Below, piece by piece: positions 53,225-63,295 of a stretch of DNA of 64,000 bases. The notes beneath the pieces were generated by a model that saw only the letters and a list, made by a program, of their open reading frames with translations, ran no database searches and was not told the origin of the DNA. The stretch's first letter is position 1. Every line of letters starts with the position of its first letter. Position numbers and translations under genes: made by a program. The stretch comes from Rhodobiaceae bacterium (GTDB lineage Bacteria; Pseudomonadota; Alphaproteobacteria; Rhizobiales; Aestuariivirgaceae), in the NCBI GenBank assembly GCA_009885825.1, contig VFJY01000065.1, positions 1 through 64,000 on the forward strand, in the 5' to 3' direction.

Positions 53225-54089
53225 TGGCTTCGTCGGGCTGGCCAAAATGCGCGAAATAGCGTGGGCTGATATTTGCGACAGGCAGAATGATGAGAACGTC
53301 AGTGGTATTGAACTGCCAGTCTATCACCGCCCCTTCACCGATGTAGCATCCCAGGCGGAGATATCCCTTGATCAGGGGTGGAAGGGTCTTCAAGGCCGTT
53401 TTGGCGTCCAACCCATTCGCGCCCTCTGATTTCATTTCAACATAACGCTCCGGCAGGGCGCGCGCATTCCATTCCGGCGGTGCCTTGCAATTTCGCGCCA
53501 GAAAATCCAGTGTCAGCGCATGTTGCGCCACGTCAACACCATCGAGACTGGCGCAGCCCAGCATCACGTCCAGCCCATGCTGCCTGACATAGTTCCAAAT
53601 CCCCTGCCACAGCAACTCAACCACAGGCTTTGTGCGGTATTCCTTCAGCACGCAGGATCTTCCAAGCTCGAGAAAGCTCAGCTCCGGTTTTGAGGCCAAA
53701 AGAGGCGCGAGATCAAATTCACTCTGCGTGTAAAAACCACCATTTTCCTGCGCAACATCCTGCCGCAACAGGCGGTAAGTCCCCACCATTTCACCATCAT
53801 GAACCGCGAACCGCGATTGTTGGCCGACAGGTGTCTGGTTTACGACAACAAGGTGATCGCAGATATCATCAAAGTGATCGGCATCCATCCGTGATTGCGA
53901 GGCGCTTTCGCTGGGAGACGCGCTCAATTCCTCGTAAAAAACCTGGTAACGCAGCCTTTGCGCGATGGCAACCTCTCCGCTTGATTGGGCCAATCGCACG
54001 CACAAGCCGCTGCGGCCTCCCAAGACATTCAAAGCTGGCTGCTGATAGTTCACTAGATAGGGCTCCCTGATCTTCCCATATCTTGCCAT
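53214..54089 (-). CDS. olsB: OlsB-like ornithine-acyl-ACP N-acyltransferase (ornithine lipid synthesis)
   Basis: [61 protein letters not shown]; next to maeB as in rhizobial genomes. Confidence 0.82.
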   Translation of the reverse strand: MARYGKIREPYLVNYQQPALNVLGGRSGLCVRLAQSSGEVAIAQRLRYQVFYEELSASPSESASQSRMDADHFDDICDHLVVVNQTPVGQQSRFAVHDGEMVGTYRLLRQDVAQENGGFYTQSEFDLAPLLASKPELSFLELGRSCVLKEYRTKPVVELLWQGIWNYVRQHGLDVMLGCASLDGVDVAQHALTLDFLARNCKAPPEWNARALPERYVEMKSEGANGLDAKTALKTLPPLIKGYLRLGCYIGEGAVIDWQFNTTDVLIILPVANISPRYFAHFGQPDEAITG

Positions 54090-54123
54090 AAACCGGCCAA
54101 TTGTGAAAGTTCTGTAACGACGC

Positions 54124-56055
54124 TCAGGCGGCGGTTTTCAGCCTGAGCAGCTTTGCCATGGCGTCTTCCAGGTCATGCTGGTCAAATGGCTTGGAAAGAT
54201 GTCCATCCATGCCTGCGGCAATGCATTCCTCATAATGCTCGCGCCGTGCGTTTGCCGTAAGCGCCAGAATAGGCAGTCTTTTCTTGGGCTTTTGTTTCAG
54301 TTCCTGGGCGCGCACCCTTTTTGTTGTCTCAAGCCCGTCCAGATCCGGCATTTCGACGTCCATCAACGCCAGATCGAATGGGCCCTTTTTATCCAGCGCC
54401 TTGAGAAACTGCTGCCCCGAGGTCACGTGGTGAACATTGTGTCCGGCCTTTTCCAGTATCGTTTTGGCAAGTACCGCGTTGACGGGATTATCTTCAGCAA
54501 GAATGATTTTGAAGCGGTGTCGCGCATCAGGGGTCTTCACGATATTGCGGAGTTTACGCACCGCCGTGTCGATCACGCGAAAATCCGGTGAAGTGAGTTG
54601 ACGAACAACAGTTGCCTTTCGAATTGGCTTGAGCAGGTAACCCGCAAACGGACGCTCGAGGAATTCCTTCGAATTCCGCCGCTGCTCGGCCTGCATCAAG
54701 ACCCAAACCTGCTTGGCGCTTCCGTTGTCTTTTTTCAAGCGCTTGGCCCACCTCCGAAGCTCGCTTGCAAAACATAAGTCGCAAATGATCGTGGCTTTCT
54801 GGCGTTGCGGCTTTGCGGCCAACGAAGTTTTCACGTCCGCCGGAGCCGGCAATATCTTCACGGTGGCGCCAAGTTCCACCAGCAGCGCCTTCAAATGATC
54901 ACGGGTGGGCCCAGCCAATAGCGCCAGTTCGTAAGCTTGCCCCCGCAAAGAAGCAAGACCGGCCGCAGGGCTGGCTGCATCGTGACACGGAAGCTTGACC
55001 ATGAACGTGGAGCCTTGTCCAGGCTTGCTCGAAACAGAGATTTTTCCTTTCATCCCGACGACAATCTTTTTTGTGATCGAGAGGCCAAGGCCGGTGCCCC
55101 CAAACAATCGTTTGGTTGCGTTGCTGGCCTGGGCGTACTCATCAAAAATTCGGGCGATTTCCTCTGAAGTCATGCCAATTCCCGAATCCGCGACTTTGAC
55201 CAAAAGGGAGCGCGAAGCGCCATCATAGTCGACTTCCAACGCGACGCCCCCCCGCTCAGTGAATTTGATCGCGTTGCCGCATAAATTGAACAGGATTTGC
55301 CGCAGCCTGAATTCATCACTCGTGAATGTTGAAGGAACAGCCGGCGTGACCCGGCAAGAAATCTCGATGCCCTTGGCATGGGCGCGGGGCGCCAGCAGTT
55401 CGGTGACGCCTTCTATGAGTTCCAAAAGATCAAAGGGTTTGCTCTCGAAGTCAAAATGACCTGATTCAATTTTCGAAGTATCCAGAATCTCGTCGATGAT
55501 TGACAGGAGAGTTCGCCCTGAGGCATCGGCGGCCCGCGCGTAGCTTTCCTGCTCAGGCGTCAATTGTGTTTCGCGCAGCAGCCCCAGCATGCCGATGACG
55601 CCATTCATCGGGGTGCGCAACTCATGGCTCATTGTCGCAAGAAATTTGGATTTCACGCGGCTTGATGTTTCCGCCTGCGCCCGTGCCTGCTGCAGGGCGG
55701 TGATTGTTGTCGCAAGCGCCAGCATCCTGCGTTTTGTGACGCGCTGCCAAACAATTGTTCCATACAATACAGCCGACGTCAAAACCAGGGCAGCCAGACT
55801 GAGGTAATGAAGATACGTATGAACAAATGGCGAGTGCTTCCAGACAAGGAGTGCACAAACAGAAAAAACAGCAGCGACCGCGGAAGCCCACAGGACATGT
55901 TGATTAGATTGCGGCGGTTTGAAGCGCTTGTTAAGCTGCATTTCTTCCAACAGCGACGGCTCAAGCCGTTCTGATTTTACGTCCTTGGGGTTGTTTTTTT
56001 GACCGCTTGTTTGCATGTCCGGACAATGCCCGAACTTGGTTGATTGATCCTGCAA
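54124..56055 (-). CDS. Hybrid sensor histidine kinase with receiver domain
   Basis: [34 protein letters not shown]-terminal [47 protein letters not shown]. Confidence 0.93.
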   Translation of the reverse strand: MQDQSTKFGHCPDMQTSGQKNNPKDVKSERLEPSLLEEMQLNKRFKPPQSNQHVLWASAVAAVFSVCALLVWKHSPFVHTYLHYLSLAALVLTSAVLYGTIVWQRVTKRRMLALATTITALQQARAQAETSSRVKSKFLATMSHELRTPMNGVIGMLGLLRETQLTPEQESYARAADASGRTLLSIIDEILDTSKIESGHFDFESKPFDLLELIEGVTELLAPRAHAKGIEISCRVTPAVPSTFTSDEFRLRQILFNLCGNAIKFTERGGVALEVDYDGASRSLLVKVADSGIGMTSEEIARIFDEYAQASNATKRLFGGTGLGLSITKKIVVGMKGKISVSSKPGQGSTFMVKLPCHDAASPAAGLASLRGQAYELALLAGPTRDHLKALLVELGATVKILPAPADVKTSLAAKPQRQKATIICDLCFASELRRWAKRLKKDNGSAKQVWVLMQAEQRRNSKEFLERPFAGYLLKPIRKATVVRQLTSPDFRVIDTAVRKLRNIVKTPDARHRFKIILAEDNPVNAVLAKTILEKAGHNVHHVTSGQQFLKALDKKGPFDLALMDVEMPDLDGLETTKRVRAQELKQKPKKRLPILALTANARREHYEECIAAGMDGHLSKPFDQHDLEDAMAKLLRLKTAA

Positions 56056-56128
56056 AGTATCGGAACATTCTTAAAGAGGTAAATCATTGGTAAAAATTGG
56101 CTACAATTTTAACTGAATTGCCAGGACG

Positions 56129-57172
56129 TCAACACTTGTTGAGGGCAGGTTCCCCGTCAAGATAACGCCGCACTTCTTCCCCAGCCTGTTCAGCCGCATG
56201 GCGAACGGTCTTGACAGAGGCGCCGGCGATATGCGGTGTCAGTGTTACATTGGGAAGCTGCAACAGTGGCCAGTCCATGGGCACAGGTTCTATGGCGAAA
56301 GTCTCCAGCATGGCGCCGCGCAAGTGATTGCTGGCCAAGGCGTCATGCAAGGCATCATAGTCAAGCAGCGGCCCCCGCGCCGTGTTGATGAAATAGGCTC
56401 CCTTCTTCATTTGGGCCAGGGTTTGCCGGTTGATCATCCTTGTCGTTTCCGGAGTAACGCGAGGATGCAGTGAAATCACATCGGATTCCGCCAGAACGTG
56501 TTCCAGGGAAACCTGCAGGACTCCCTCCTTCAAATCATCCACGGCCAACTGCACATAGGGGTCACTCACCAAAATGCGGCACCCGAACGCTTTCAGTAGC
56601 TTAACAACACGTCTGCCGACTTCCCCATAGCCAATCAGGCCGACAGTCAATTCGCTGAGTTCTTCTCCAGCAAGGTCAGCCCTGTAGAGATCGCCGCGCC
56701 ATTCCCCCCGGCGAATTGCGTCATGTCCCCGGGTGATGTTGCGCGTTTCCGCCAGAATGGCGCCAATAGTAAATTCCGCGACGGCCGACGCATTGCGGCC
56801 CGGCGTATTGACCACGGTGACGCCGCGCGCGCGCGTCGCCGCCATGTCGATGTTGACAGGACCGCCCCGCGACACAACCACAAATTTGAGGTTGGGCAAG
56901 CGCTCCAATATGCTGGCAGAAATGGGAGCCAGTTGTGTGACCAGCATTTCCGCATCGCCAGTGAGCGCCACAACGTCGTCCGCCGTGCCGAAATACTCCT
57001 TCAACCCTTCCATGCCATCAACGGCATAGCCGTGCTCCATGGGCACATCGGGCCAGGGAAAATCATGCTTGGCAATTTCAAGCTGATGCAATTTGCAGCG
57101 TTGCAGAATGGCCTGCTCAAACATGTCGGACAGCATGAAGAGATCGCCGATGATCGCAAGCTTACGGGGCAT
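56129..57172 (-). CDS. D-isomer-specific 2-hydroxyacid dehydrogenase
   Basis: TVGLIGYGEVGRRVVKLLKAFGCRILVSDPY, FINTARGPLLDYDAL, LTPHIAGAS. Confidence 0.9.
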   Translation of the reverse strand: MPRKLAIIGDLFMLSDMFEQAILQRCKLHQLEIAKHDFPWPDVPMEHGYAVDGMEGLKEYFGTADDVVALTGDAEMLVTQLAPISASILERLPNLKFVVVSRGGPVNIDMAATRARGVTVVNTPGRNASAVAEFTIGAILAETRNITRGHDAIRRGEWRGDLYRADLAGEELSELTVGLIGYGEVGRRVVKLLKAFGCRILVSDPYVQLAVDDLKEGVLQVSLEHVLAESDVISLHPRVTPETTRMINRQTLAQMKKGAYFINTARGPLLDYDALHDALASNHLRGAMLETFAIEPVPMDWPLLQLPNVTLTPHIAGASVKTVRHAAEQAGEEVRRYLDGEPALNKC

Positions 57173-58763
57173 GGGAGTTTTCCTTGCGATTGGCCATCAT
57201 GGCCCGCCACACGGGTCCCATCCTTTGGCGGATTTCTTTATAGATTTGGAATGTCCCATCATAGGTTTTGGCCAGCGGCCCATCGGGCAGTATTGCCTCC
57301 CCGAGCAGCGGATCAACCCATCGGCCAGCGCATGCCGCCATGTCCGGATAGAGCTTCTGCTGAACGGCGGCCATCATCGCCGCACCCGCAGCTCCCGCCT
57401 CATCGCGGTTCACATAACGGACCTTCGCGTTCAAAGTGCTGGCAAGAATGAGCCGCAAAGCTTTTGAGCGCGCCGCCCCGCCGGTCACGCGGATTTCGTC
57501 GGGAACCTCGCCCATGGCAGAATAGCAGTCGCGCGCCGCCAGACACAGGCCTTCGAACACGCCCCGCATGAGGTCGCCAAAATCCTGGCCAAGTTCCAGC
57601 CCCGAAAACATGGCGCGCGCATTGGCATCAAGAAATGGCCCCCGCTCGCCCGCCTGCGAAATGTAGGGATGATACATGATGCGCGACGCCTGCCTGGCCA
57701 AAACCCTGTCATCCATTCCTTTGAGCAGATCGCTCCTCGAACGGTTAACCCCTTCATCTTTCAAGATGCCGCTTGCCAGGTCGAGCAGCCAGTCGATGTT
57801 GAGGGTGGAAGCCATGTTCGACTGGATCATGGCATACATGCCAGGCGCCGGAAACGCCATGGTGTAACCCGACATCTCCGAATTCAGCTTGACTTCAGAC
57901 GCTGCAGGCGCAACGCGCATGTGCATGCCTGTCGAGCCAACGATGGTGCAGCCGGATTTGCCCAGCGGGTCATAAAGGCCACCGCCAAGACCGGTGCAAA
58001 TGACATCAACATAGCCCAAGACAACTGGCGCGCCACTTTTGAGGCCCGTCAGTTTTGCGGCATGGGGTGAAAGCCCGTGGCACGTCTCGGTTCCTTCAAC
58101 GATGGGCGGCAAAAGCCTCGTGGCATCGGATGCTCCGAGCAGATCAAGAATATGGGGCGCATACTGGCGTGAACGAAATTCCCCAAAGGTAAAATTCGCC
58201 TCTGAGGGATCAGCGGCGCGCGCTCCCGTGAGTTTGAAATAGAGCCAATCCTTGCAGTGAAAGGCCGTGGCGGCCCTGGCCAGAAGCGCCGGTCGGTGGC
58301 GTGCCATCCAGGCCAAATGGATGCTCATCTGGCAGGCGTTTACGCCCGTGCCCGTGCGTTGATAATGCGCGGCGTAATCCGCGCTTTGGGTAAATTCTTC
58401 CGCTATGGGCGCCGCCCGCGCATCAAGCCACAGCCAGGCTGGAGCCACAGGTTCTCCGGCCCCGTCCGCGAGCCACATGCCATCGCCTTGCCCCGTAACT
58501 GAAATGGCAATCAGCCGCGCGGCAAGATTTGGAATTTTGTCCACAAGCTGTTTCAAAGTTTCAGCCGCATCCCGCCAGGTGCGTGCCATATCCTGCTCTA
58601 CGCCGCCATCCTGCAATGTTTCGTAGTTATTGGCTATGGCCGCAGCGGCAATTTGTTCGCCCGCGGTCGTGAAGGCCACTGATTTGATGATCGAGGTGCC
58701 CGCATCAATTCCAATGAGCACGCCATCTTTGATGCTACCCGCTTCCATATGTTGTTGATTCAT
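57162..58763 (-). CDS. FGGY-family carbohydrate kinase, erythritol kinase (EryA)-like
   Basis: VLIGIDAGTSIIKSVAFTTAGEQIA, ISVTGQGDGMWLADGAGEPVAPAWLWLDARAAP, FHCKDWLYFKLTGARAADPSEANFTFGEFRSRQY, IRVTGGAARSKALRLIL resemble recalled EryA sequence. Confidence 0.85.
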   Translation of the reverse strand: MNQQHMEAGSIKDGVLIGIDAGTSIIKSVAFTTAGEQIAAAAIANNYETLQDGGVEQDMARTWRDAAETLKQLVDKIPNLAARLIAISVTGQGDGMWLADGAGEPVAPAWLWLDARAAPIAEEFTQSADYAAHYQRTGTGVNACQMSIHLAWMARHRPALLARAATAFHCKDWLYFKLTGARAADPSEANFTFGEFRSRQYAPHILDLLGASDATRLLPPIVEGTETCHGLSPHAAKLTGLKSGAPVVLGYVDVICTGLGGGLYDPLGKSGCTIVGSTGMHMRVAPAASEVKLNSEMSGYTMAFPAPGMYAMIQSNMASTLNIDWLLDLASGILKDEGVNRSRSDLLKGMDDRVLARQASRIMYHPYISQAGERGPFLDANARAMFSGLELGQDFGDLMRGVFEGLCLAARDCYSAMGEVPDEIRVTGGAARSKALRLILASTLNAKVRYVNRDEAGAAGAAMMAAVQQKLYPDMAACAGRWVDPLLGEAILPDGPLAKTYDGTFQIYKEIRQRMGPVWRAMMANRKENSHAP

Positions 58764-58862
58764 TTAAGAGCCGCGCAACATTGTCAATAAGAATAAAGGC
58801 AACGGGCTGGCCGCAAAGTGGCATTTTCCCTTTGGGCACGCTCCAATCCTTCGGTGTTTGAC

Positions 58863-59894
58863 CTAGGGGCCCGCCAGAAACTGGAAATTGGCTGGGTCCG
58901 CGCCGTCAATCCAGGCCATCACGGCGCGCGCCAGGTCGTGGCCCGCGGCGCGGAAACTCTCATTGATGTAGATGATTTCCGGCCTCAGCAGGTTCAAAAG
59001 CCGCGAAGACTCCTTGGTGACAAGATCGATATCCCGTCCAATGCGCAAGCCGCTTTCAGTGAGTCCCGCAGCTATCGCCATGGCGGAAATGGCGGCGCTG
59101 CAGACAATGCCGTCGGGTCTTGCGGCATCCCGCGCCATTCTGCGCCCCCGTTCAAAAATTTCCGCAATCTCCGTATCAATGTCGATGTCACCCAGCCCAT
59201 ATTCCCGCAGGTCAAAGGCCCGCAATCCCGCCTCAAACCCTGCGCGCGTATGCCGTTGATACAGCAGAGTGGGGGGCGGCCCCAGCAGCGCGATGTTTTT
59301 GCGTCCCCGGCCGTGGAGAATTTTCACCGCCTCAAGGGCGAAAGCCTGGTTGTCGAAATCATGATAGGGATGGACAACACCCATGTTGGTGCGCCCATGG
59401 GTGGCAAATGGCATGCCATGGTCCAAGAGGTAGCTCACGCGGGGATCATCCGGCTGGGTGCGCGAAATGATGATGCCATCGGCTGAACCCGTCTCGACGA
59501 TATAGCGGATAGGCTCCATCGGGTCTGACAGCGAGTAGGGCGTCACAACCAAGTGGTATGATGTGCCCGAAAGCGCGTCCGATATGCCGTAAACCATTTC
59601 GGAAACCAGCCCCATGCTTTCCTCCTTGGTGTTGAGGACAAGCGCGATGACATTGGTTTTGCCGGTGCGCAGGCGAACCCCTGCCCGGTTGGGCCGGTAG
59701 CCAATTTGCTTGGCGATGAGCTGCACCCGCTGCCTGGTCGCCTTGCTGATGTCAGGCCCATTTTTGAGGGCCTGTGACACTGTGGAAATGCCCAGGCCCG
59801 TCATGAACGCAATGGTCTTGAGCGTCGGGCGACCGCCGATAGACTGGTCGTCATTGGTCATGAATCCCACGTCCCAAATGTGCTGTCCGCCCAA
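58863..59894 (-). CDS. LacI-family transcriptional regulator
   Basis: PTLKTIAFMTGLGISTVSQALKNGPDISKATRQRVQLIAKQIGYRPNRAGVRLRTGKTNVIALVLN. Confidence 0.95.
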   Translation of the reverse strand: MGGQHIWDVGFMTNDDQSIGGRPTLKTIAFMTGLGISTVSQALKNGPDISKATRQRVQLIAKQIGYRPNRAGVRLRTGKTNVIALVLNTKEESMGLVSEMVYGISDALSGTSYHLVVTPYSLSDPMEPIRYIVETGSADGIIISRTQPDDPRVSYLLDHGMPFATHGRTNMGVVHPYHDFDNQAFALEAVKILHGRGRKNIALLGPPPTLLYQRHTRAGFEAGLRAFDLREYGLGDIDIDTEIAEIFERGRRMARDAARPDGIVCSAAISAMAIAAGLTESGLRIGRDIDLVTKESSRLLNLLRPEIIYINESFRAAGHDLARAVMAWIDGADPANFQFLAGP

Positions 59895-59929
59895 ACGCTA
59901 TCATTCAAAATGCAAAATACCTAGAATTT

Positions 59930-59943
59930 CTGTAACGATTCAG
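59930..59943. promoter_or_regulatory. LacI-type operator candidate O1 CTGTAACGATTCAG
   Basis: Imperfect palindrome with central CG in the divergent intergenic region. Confidence 0.65.
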
Positions 59944-59996
59944 GTCCTTGATTTACGTTGCAATGCAATATCTATTTCCGTCATCCGATTTGGAAA

Positions 59997-60010
59997 CTGA
60001 ATCGTTGCAG
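59997..60010. promoter_or_regulatory. LacI-type operator candidate O2 CTGAATCGTTGCAG
   Basis: Reverse complement CTGCAACGATTCAG differs from O1 at one base. Confidence 0.65.
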
Positions 60011-60069
60011 AAAATTCTATTTTGAATTACCTTTGAGTCGCAAACTATAAAAAACGGGAGGATTACCAC

Positions 60070-61317
60070 ATGCGTTACAAGTCAATGGTTGCGGCTTTGG
60101 CCGCCACTGTTTCAATGGCTTTCATCGGTTCGGTCAAGGCCGCTGATGTTGAAGTTACCCACTGGTGGACATCGGGCGGCGAAGCCGCTGCCGTTGGTGA
60201 ATTTGCCAAGGCCTTTGATGCCACGGGCAACAAGTGGGTGGATGGCGCCATCGCCGGTTCGGGCGACGTGGCCCGCCCGATTATCATTTCACGCATTTTG
60301 GGAGGCAATCCAATGGGTGCCACCCAGCTCAACCCCGGCAAGGACGCCGACGATCTGGTGAAGGCCGGATTGATGCTTGACCTGACGGAGCTTGCCGCTA
60401 CGGAAAAATGGGATGAGATTTTGCGTCCCAAGTCGCAGCTGGCTTCCTGCACCATCGATGGCAAGGTCTGGTGCGTACCGGTGAACCTGCATTCAGGCCA
60501 ATGGATGTGGACTAACCGCAAGGTATTCAAGGATGCGGGCTTGGAGCCGCCAAAGAACTGGCATGAACTCGTCGCAGCAGCGCCCGCATTGCAAGCCAAG
60601 GGTATCATTCCATTGTCAGCAGCCGAAGGCTGGCCGGTCCGGATATTGCTTGATGACATTGCGGTAGCCGTTGGTGGTGCGGACTTGAAGGTCAAGATTT
60701 ACAAGGGTCGTGATCTCGAAGCCGCCGCAGGCGCAGAAATGCTCAAGGTCTTCCAGGCCATGGACGCGGCGCGCAAGCTGGTTGACCCCAAGACCATGGT
60801 TCCCCAGTGGAACGAAGCGGTTGGACTCGTGATCAGCGGCAAAGCTGCTGCCAACGTCATGGGCGATTGGGCCGGCGGTGAATTCCAGGTTGCCGGCATG
60901 AAGGCTGGCGAAGACTATGACTGCCTGCCGGGACTTGGCCTGGACGATGTGCTTGATACGGGTGGAGACGTGTTCTACTTCCCGAAGAACGCAGATCCTG
61001 CAGTGACCAAAGCGCAGATGGAAATGGCTTCGATGATGGTCTCAAAGGAAGTCCAAGTGGCTTTCAATCTCAAGAAAGGCTCATTGCCCATGCGCGCAGA
61101 CGTGGACCTTGCGGCCGCCAATGACTGCATGAAGAAGGGCCTGGCGATTCTTGCAGATCCAAGCAAGGTATTCCCAGGCGAAATCCAGATGATTGACCGC
61201 GATACACTCAACCAGATTCGCGACAACTACAACGAGTTCTTTGCCAACCCGGCGGTTACACCGGAAGCGGCCCAGGCCAAGTTTGTGGAAATCATCAAGA
61301 ACGCGCCTCCACTTTAG
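60070..61317 (+). CDS. Carbohydrate ABC transporter substrate-binding protein (CUT1-type)
   Basis: Signal peptide MRYKSMVAALAATVSMAFIGSVKAADVEVTHWWTSGGEAAAV; extracellular solute-binding family 1 pattern. Confidence 0.92.
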   Translation: MRYKSMVAALAATVSMAFIGSVKAADVEVTHWWTSGGEAAAVGEFAKAFDATGNKWVDGAIAGSGDVARPIIISRILGGNPMGATQLNPGKDADDLVKAGLMLDLTELAATEKWDEILRPKSQLASCTIDGKVWCVPVNLHSGQWMWTNRKVFKDAGLEPPKNWHELVAAAPALQAKGIIPLSAAEGWPVRILLDDIAVAVGGADLKVKIYKGRDLEAAAGAEMLKVFQAMDAARKLVDPKTMVPQWNEAVGLVISGKAAANVMGDWAGGEFQVAGMKAGEDYDCLPGLGLDDVLDTGGDVFYFPKNADPAVTKAQMEMASMMVSKEVQVAFNLKKGSLPMRADVDLAAANDCMKKGLAILADPSKVFPGEIQMIDRDTLNQIRDNYNEFFANPAVTPEAAQAKFVEIIKNAPPL

Positions 61318-61335
61318 GACGTTCGCAAAACGACA

Positions 61336-61375
61336 CGCCACTCATCTTCCCCTTCACGGGAGAAGATGGGTGGCG
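61336..61375. other. Strong intercistronic hairpin after substrate-binding protein gene
   Basis: CGCCACTCATCTTC (61336-61349) pairs with GAAGATGGGTGGCG (61362-61375) with one G-T wobble; no T-run. Confidence 0.75.
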
Positions 61376-61478
61376 CTTGCCTGCGCAGATCGGACGGGGG
61401 GCGTTCGGGTGGGGCGTTGCTGTTGTAACCAACCCAGGTGAATTCAGAGAGAGAGACTCAGGGAAAGAAACGCAGGGG

Positions 61479-62381
61479 ATGGACCGGCCAAATCCGTATT
61501 TTCGCAATTTGAACTCAAAATTTGCGTCGTTGCCGATGGTCTTTATCGTGCTGTTCGTGTTCATTGGCGGCACGTTCTGGACGGTGGCTTCCTCCTTCAC
61601 CAACATCAAAACACTGCCGATTTTTACACCAGCGGAATTCTATGACGCTTTTGTGGGGATGGCCCAATATCAAAGGCTGTGGCGCTCGTCGCGCTGGATA
61701 ATTTCAATCACCAATCTTGGCATTTATGGTTCGCTCTACACGATTTTTGCCTTTGTCATCGGTTTCTGGCTGGCGGTGCTCATGGACCAGAAAATCCGGC
61801 TTGAGGGCGTGTTCCGCACCATCTACCTCTATCCATTTGCGCTCTCATTCATCGTCACCGGCCATGTGTGGGCATGGATCATGAATCCGGCCTTTGGCCT
61901 TGAAGCAACAGTGCGCGGCCTCGGCTGGGAGACTTTCTCATTTGATTGGCTGACCAATCGCGAAATGTCGATTTACGCCGTGGTGATAGCGGGCCTGTGG
62001 CAGGGCACCGGGCTGGTGATGGCGCTGATGCTGGCGGGCTTGCGCGGCATTGATGATGAAATCTGGCGCGCCGCCCGCATTGACGGCATTCCCAAGTGGC
62101 GCACCTATATTCAGATTGTCCTGCCTATGATGCGCCCTGTGCTGGTCACCACATTTGTGATTGTCGCTTCGGGCGCGGTTCGCGTTTACGATCTCGTGAT
62201 CGGGTTGACCCAGGGCGGCCCCGGCCTCTCGTCGCAAGTGCCAACGATTTATGTCTACGAGACCATGTTCGTGGGTGCGCTTGCCCAAGGCACGGCGGCG
62301 TCCACCATCATGCTGCTTGCGACGGCCGTCATCCTCATTCCGTGGGTGGTTGTTGAATTTGGCAAGAAGCAACAGGCTTGA
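61479..62381 (+). CDS. Sugar ABC transporter permease
   Basis: MDRPNPYFRNLNSKFASLPMVFIVLFVFIGGTFWTV; EAA-like loop GLRGIDDEIWRAARIDGIPKWRTYIQIVLPMMRP. Confidence 0.92.
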   Translation: MDRPNPYFRNLNSKFASLPMVFIVLFVFIGGTFWTVASSFTNIKTLPIFTPAEFYDAFVGMAQYQRLWRSSRWIISITNLGIYGSLYTIFAFVIGFWLAVLMDQKIRLEGVFRTIYLYPFALSFIVTGHVWAWIMNPAFGLEATVRGLGWETFSFDWLTNREMSIYAVVIAGLWQGTGLVMALMLAGLRGIDDEIWRAARIDGIPKWRTYIQIVLPMMRPVLVTTFVIVASGAVRVYDLVIGLTQGGPGLSSQVPTIYVYETMFVGALAQGTAASTIMLLATAVILIPWVVVEFGKKQQA

Positions 62382-62388
62382 GGATAAC

Positions 62389-63291
62389 ATGGCAAAGCCA
62401 GATACATTGACGATTGAACCATCGGGCCCGCTCCCGAGGCCGATGTTTGCGCCCGGCCGGGTGATGATTTATGCGGTGCTCATTCTGACATCGCTATACT
62501 ATCTCATTCCGCTTTATGTGATGATCATCACCTCGGTCAAAGACCTGGACGCCATCCGCTATGGCAATATTTTCATTCCGACCGCCAATCCCACGTTCGC
62601 GCCATGGGTAAAAGCCTGGTCAGAAGCCTGCACGGGCCTCAAATGCAGCGGGTTGGCACCCGGCTTCTACAATTCGGTCAGCATCACGGTGCCCAGCGTC
62701 ATCGTGTCGATCGCGGTTGCCTCGGTATCTGGATATTCACTGGCCAACTGGCCGTTCAAGTTTGGCGAGTTTTTTTTCACAGTGCTGCTGGTTGGATCGT
62801 TTGTCCCCTATCAGGTGATGCTTTATCCCCTTGTCATCATCACCCGCGAAATGGGAATCTACTCAACCCTGTGGGCCGTGGTCTTCGTGCACACCGTCTT
62901 TGGCCTGCCCATTCTCACGCTGCTTTTCCGCAATTATTTCTCCTCACTGCCGCCCGAACTGTTCAAGGCCGCGCGTGTCGATGGGGCGGGGTACTGGCGC
63001 ATCTTCTTCCAGGTGATGATGCCCATGTCGGTGCCGATTTTCACGGTCGCCGTCATCCTGCAAGTGACCGGCATCTGGAATGATTTTCTGTTCGGCGTGA
63101 TTTATGCGGGGCCCACCAACTATCCCATGACCGTGCAGCTCAACAACATCGTGAATTCATTGCAGGGCGTGAAGGAATATAATGTCGACATGGCGGCAAC
63201 TATCCTCACCGGCATTGTGCCGCTCGCAATTTATTTCTTCTCAGGCAAATATTTTGTGCGCGGCATCGCCGCGGGCGCAGTGAAGGGTTGA
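62389..63291 (+). CDS. Carbohydrate ABC transporter permease
   Basis: MAKPDTLTIEPSGPLPRPMFAPGRVMIYAVLIL; EAA loop LPPELFKAARVDGAGYWRIFFQVMMPMSVPI. Confidence 0.92.
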   Translation: MAKPDTLTIEPSGPLPRPMFAPGRVMIYAVLILTSLYYLIPLYVMIITSVKDLDAIRYGNIFIPTANPTFAPWVKAWSEACTGLKCSGLAPGFYNSVSITVPSVIVSIAVASVSGYSLANWPFKFGEFFFTVLLVGSFVPYQVMLYPLVIITREMGIYSTLWAVVFVHTVFGLPILTLLFRNYFSSLPPELFKAARVDGAGYWRIFFQVMMPMSVPIFTVAVILQVTGIWNDFLFGVIYAGPTNYPMTVQLNNIVNSLQGVKEYNVDMAATILTGIVPLAIYFFSGKYFVRGIAAGAVKG

Positions 63292-63295
63292 TCCG

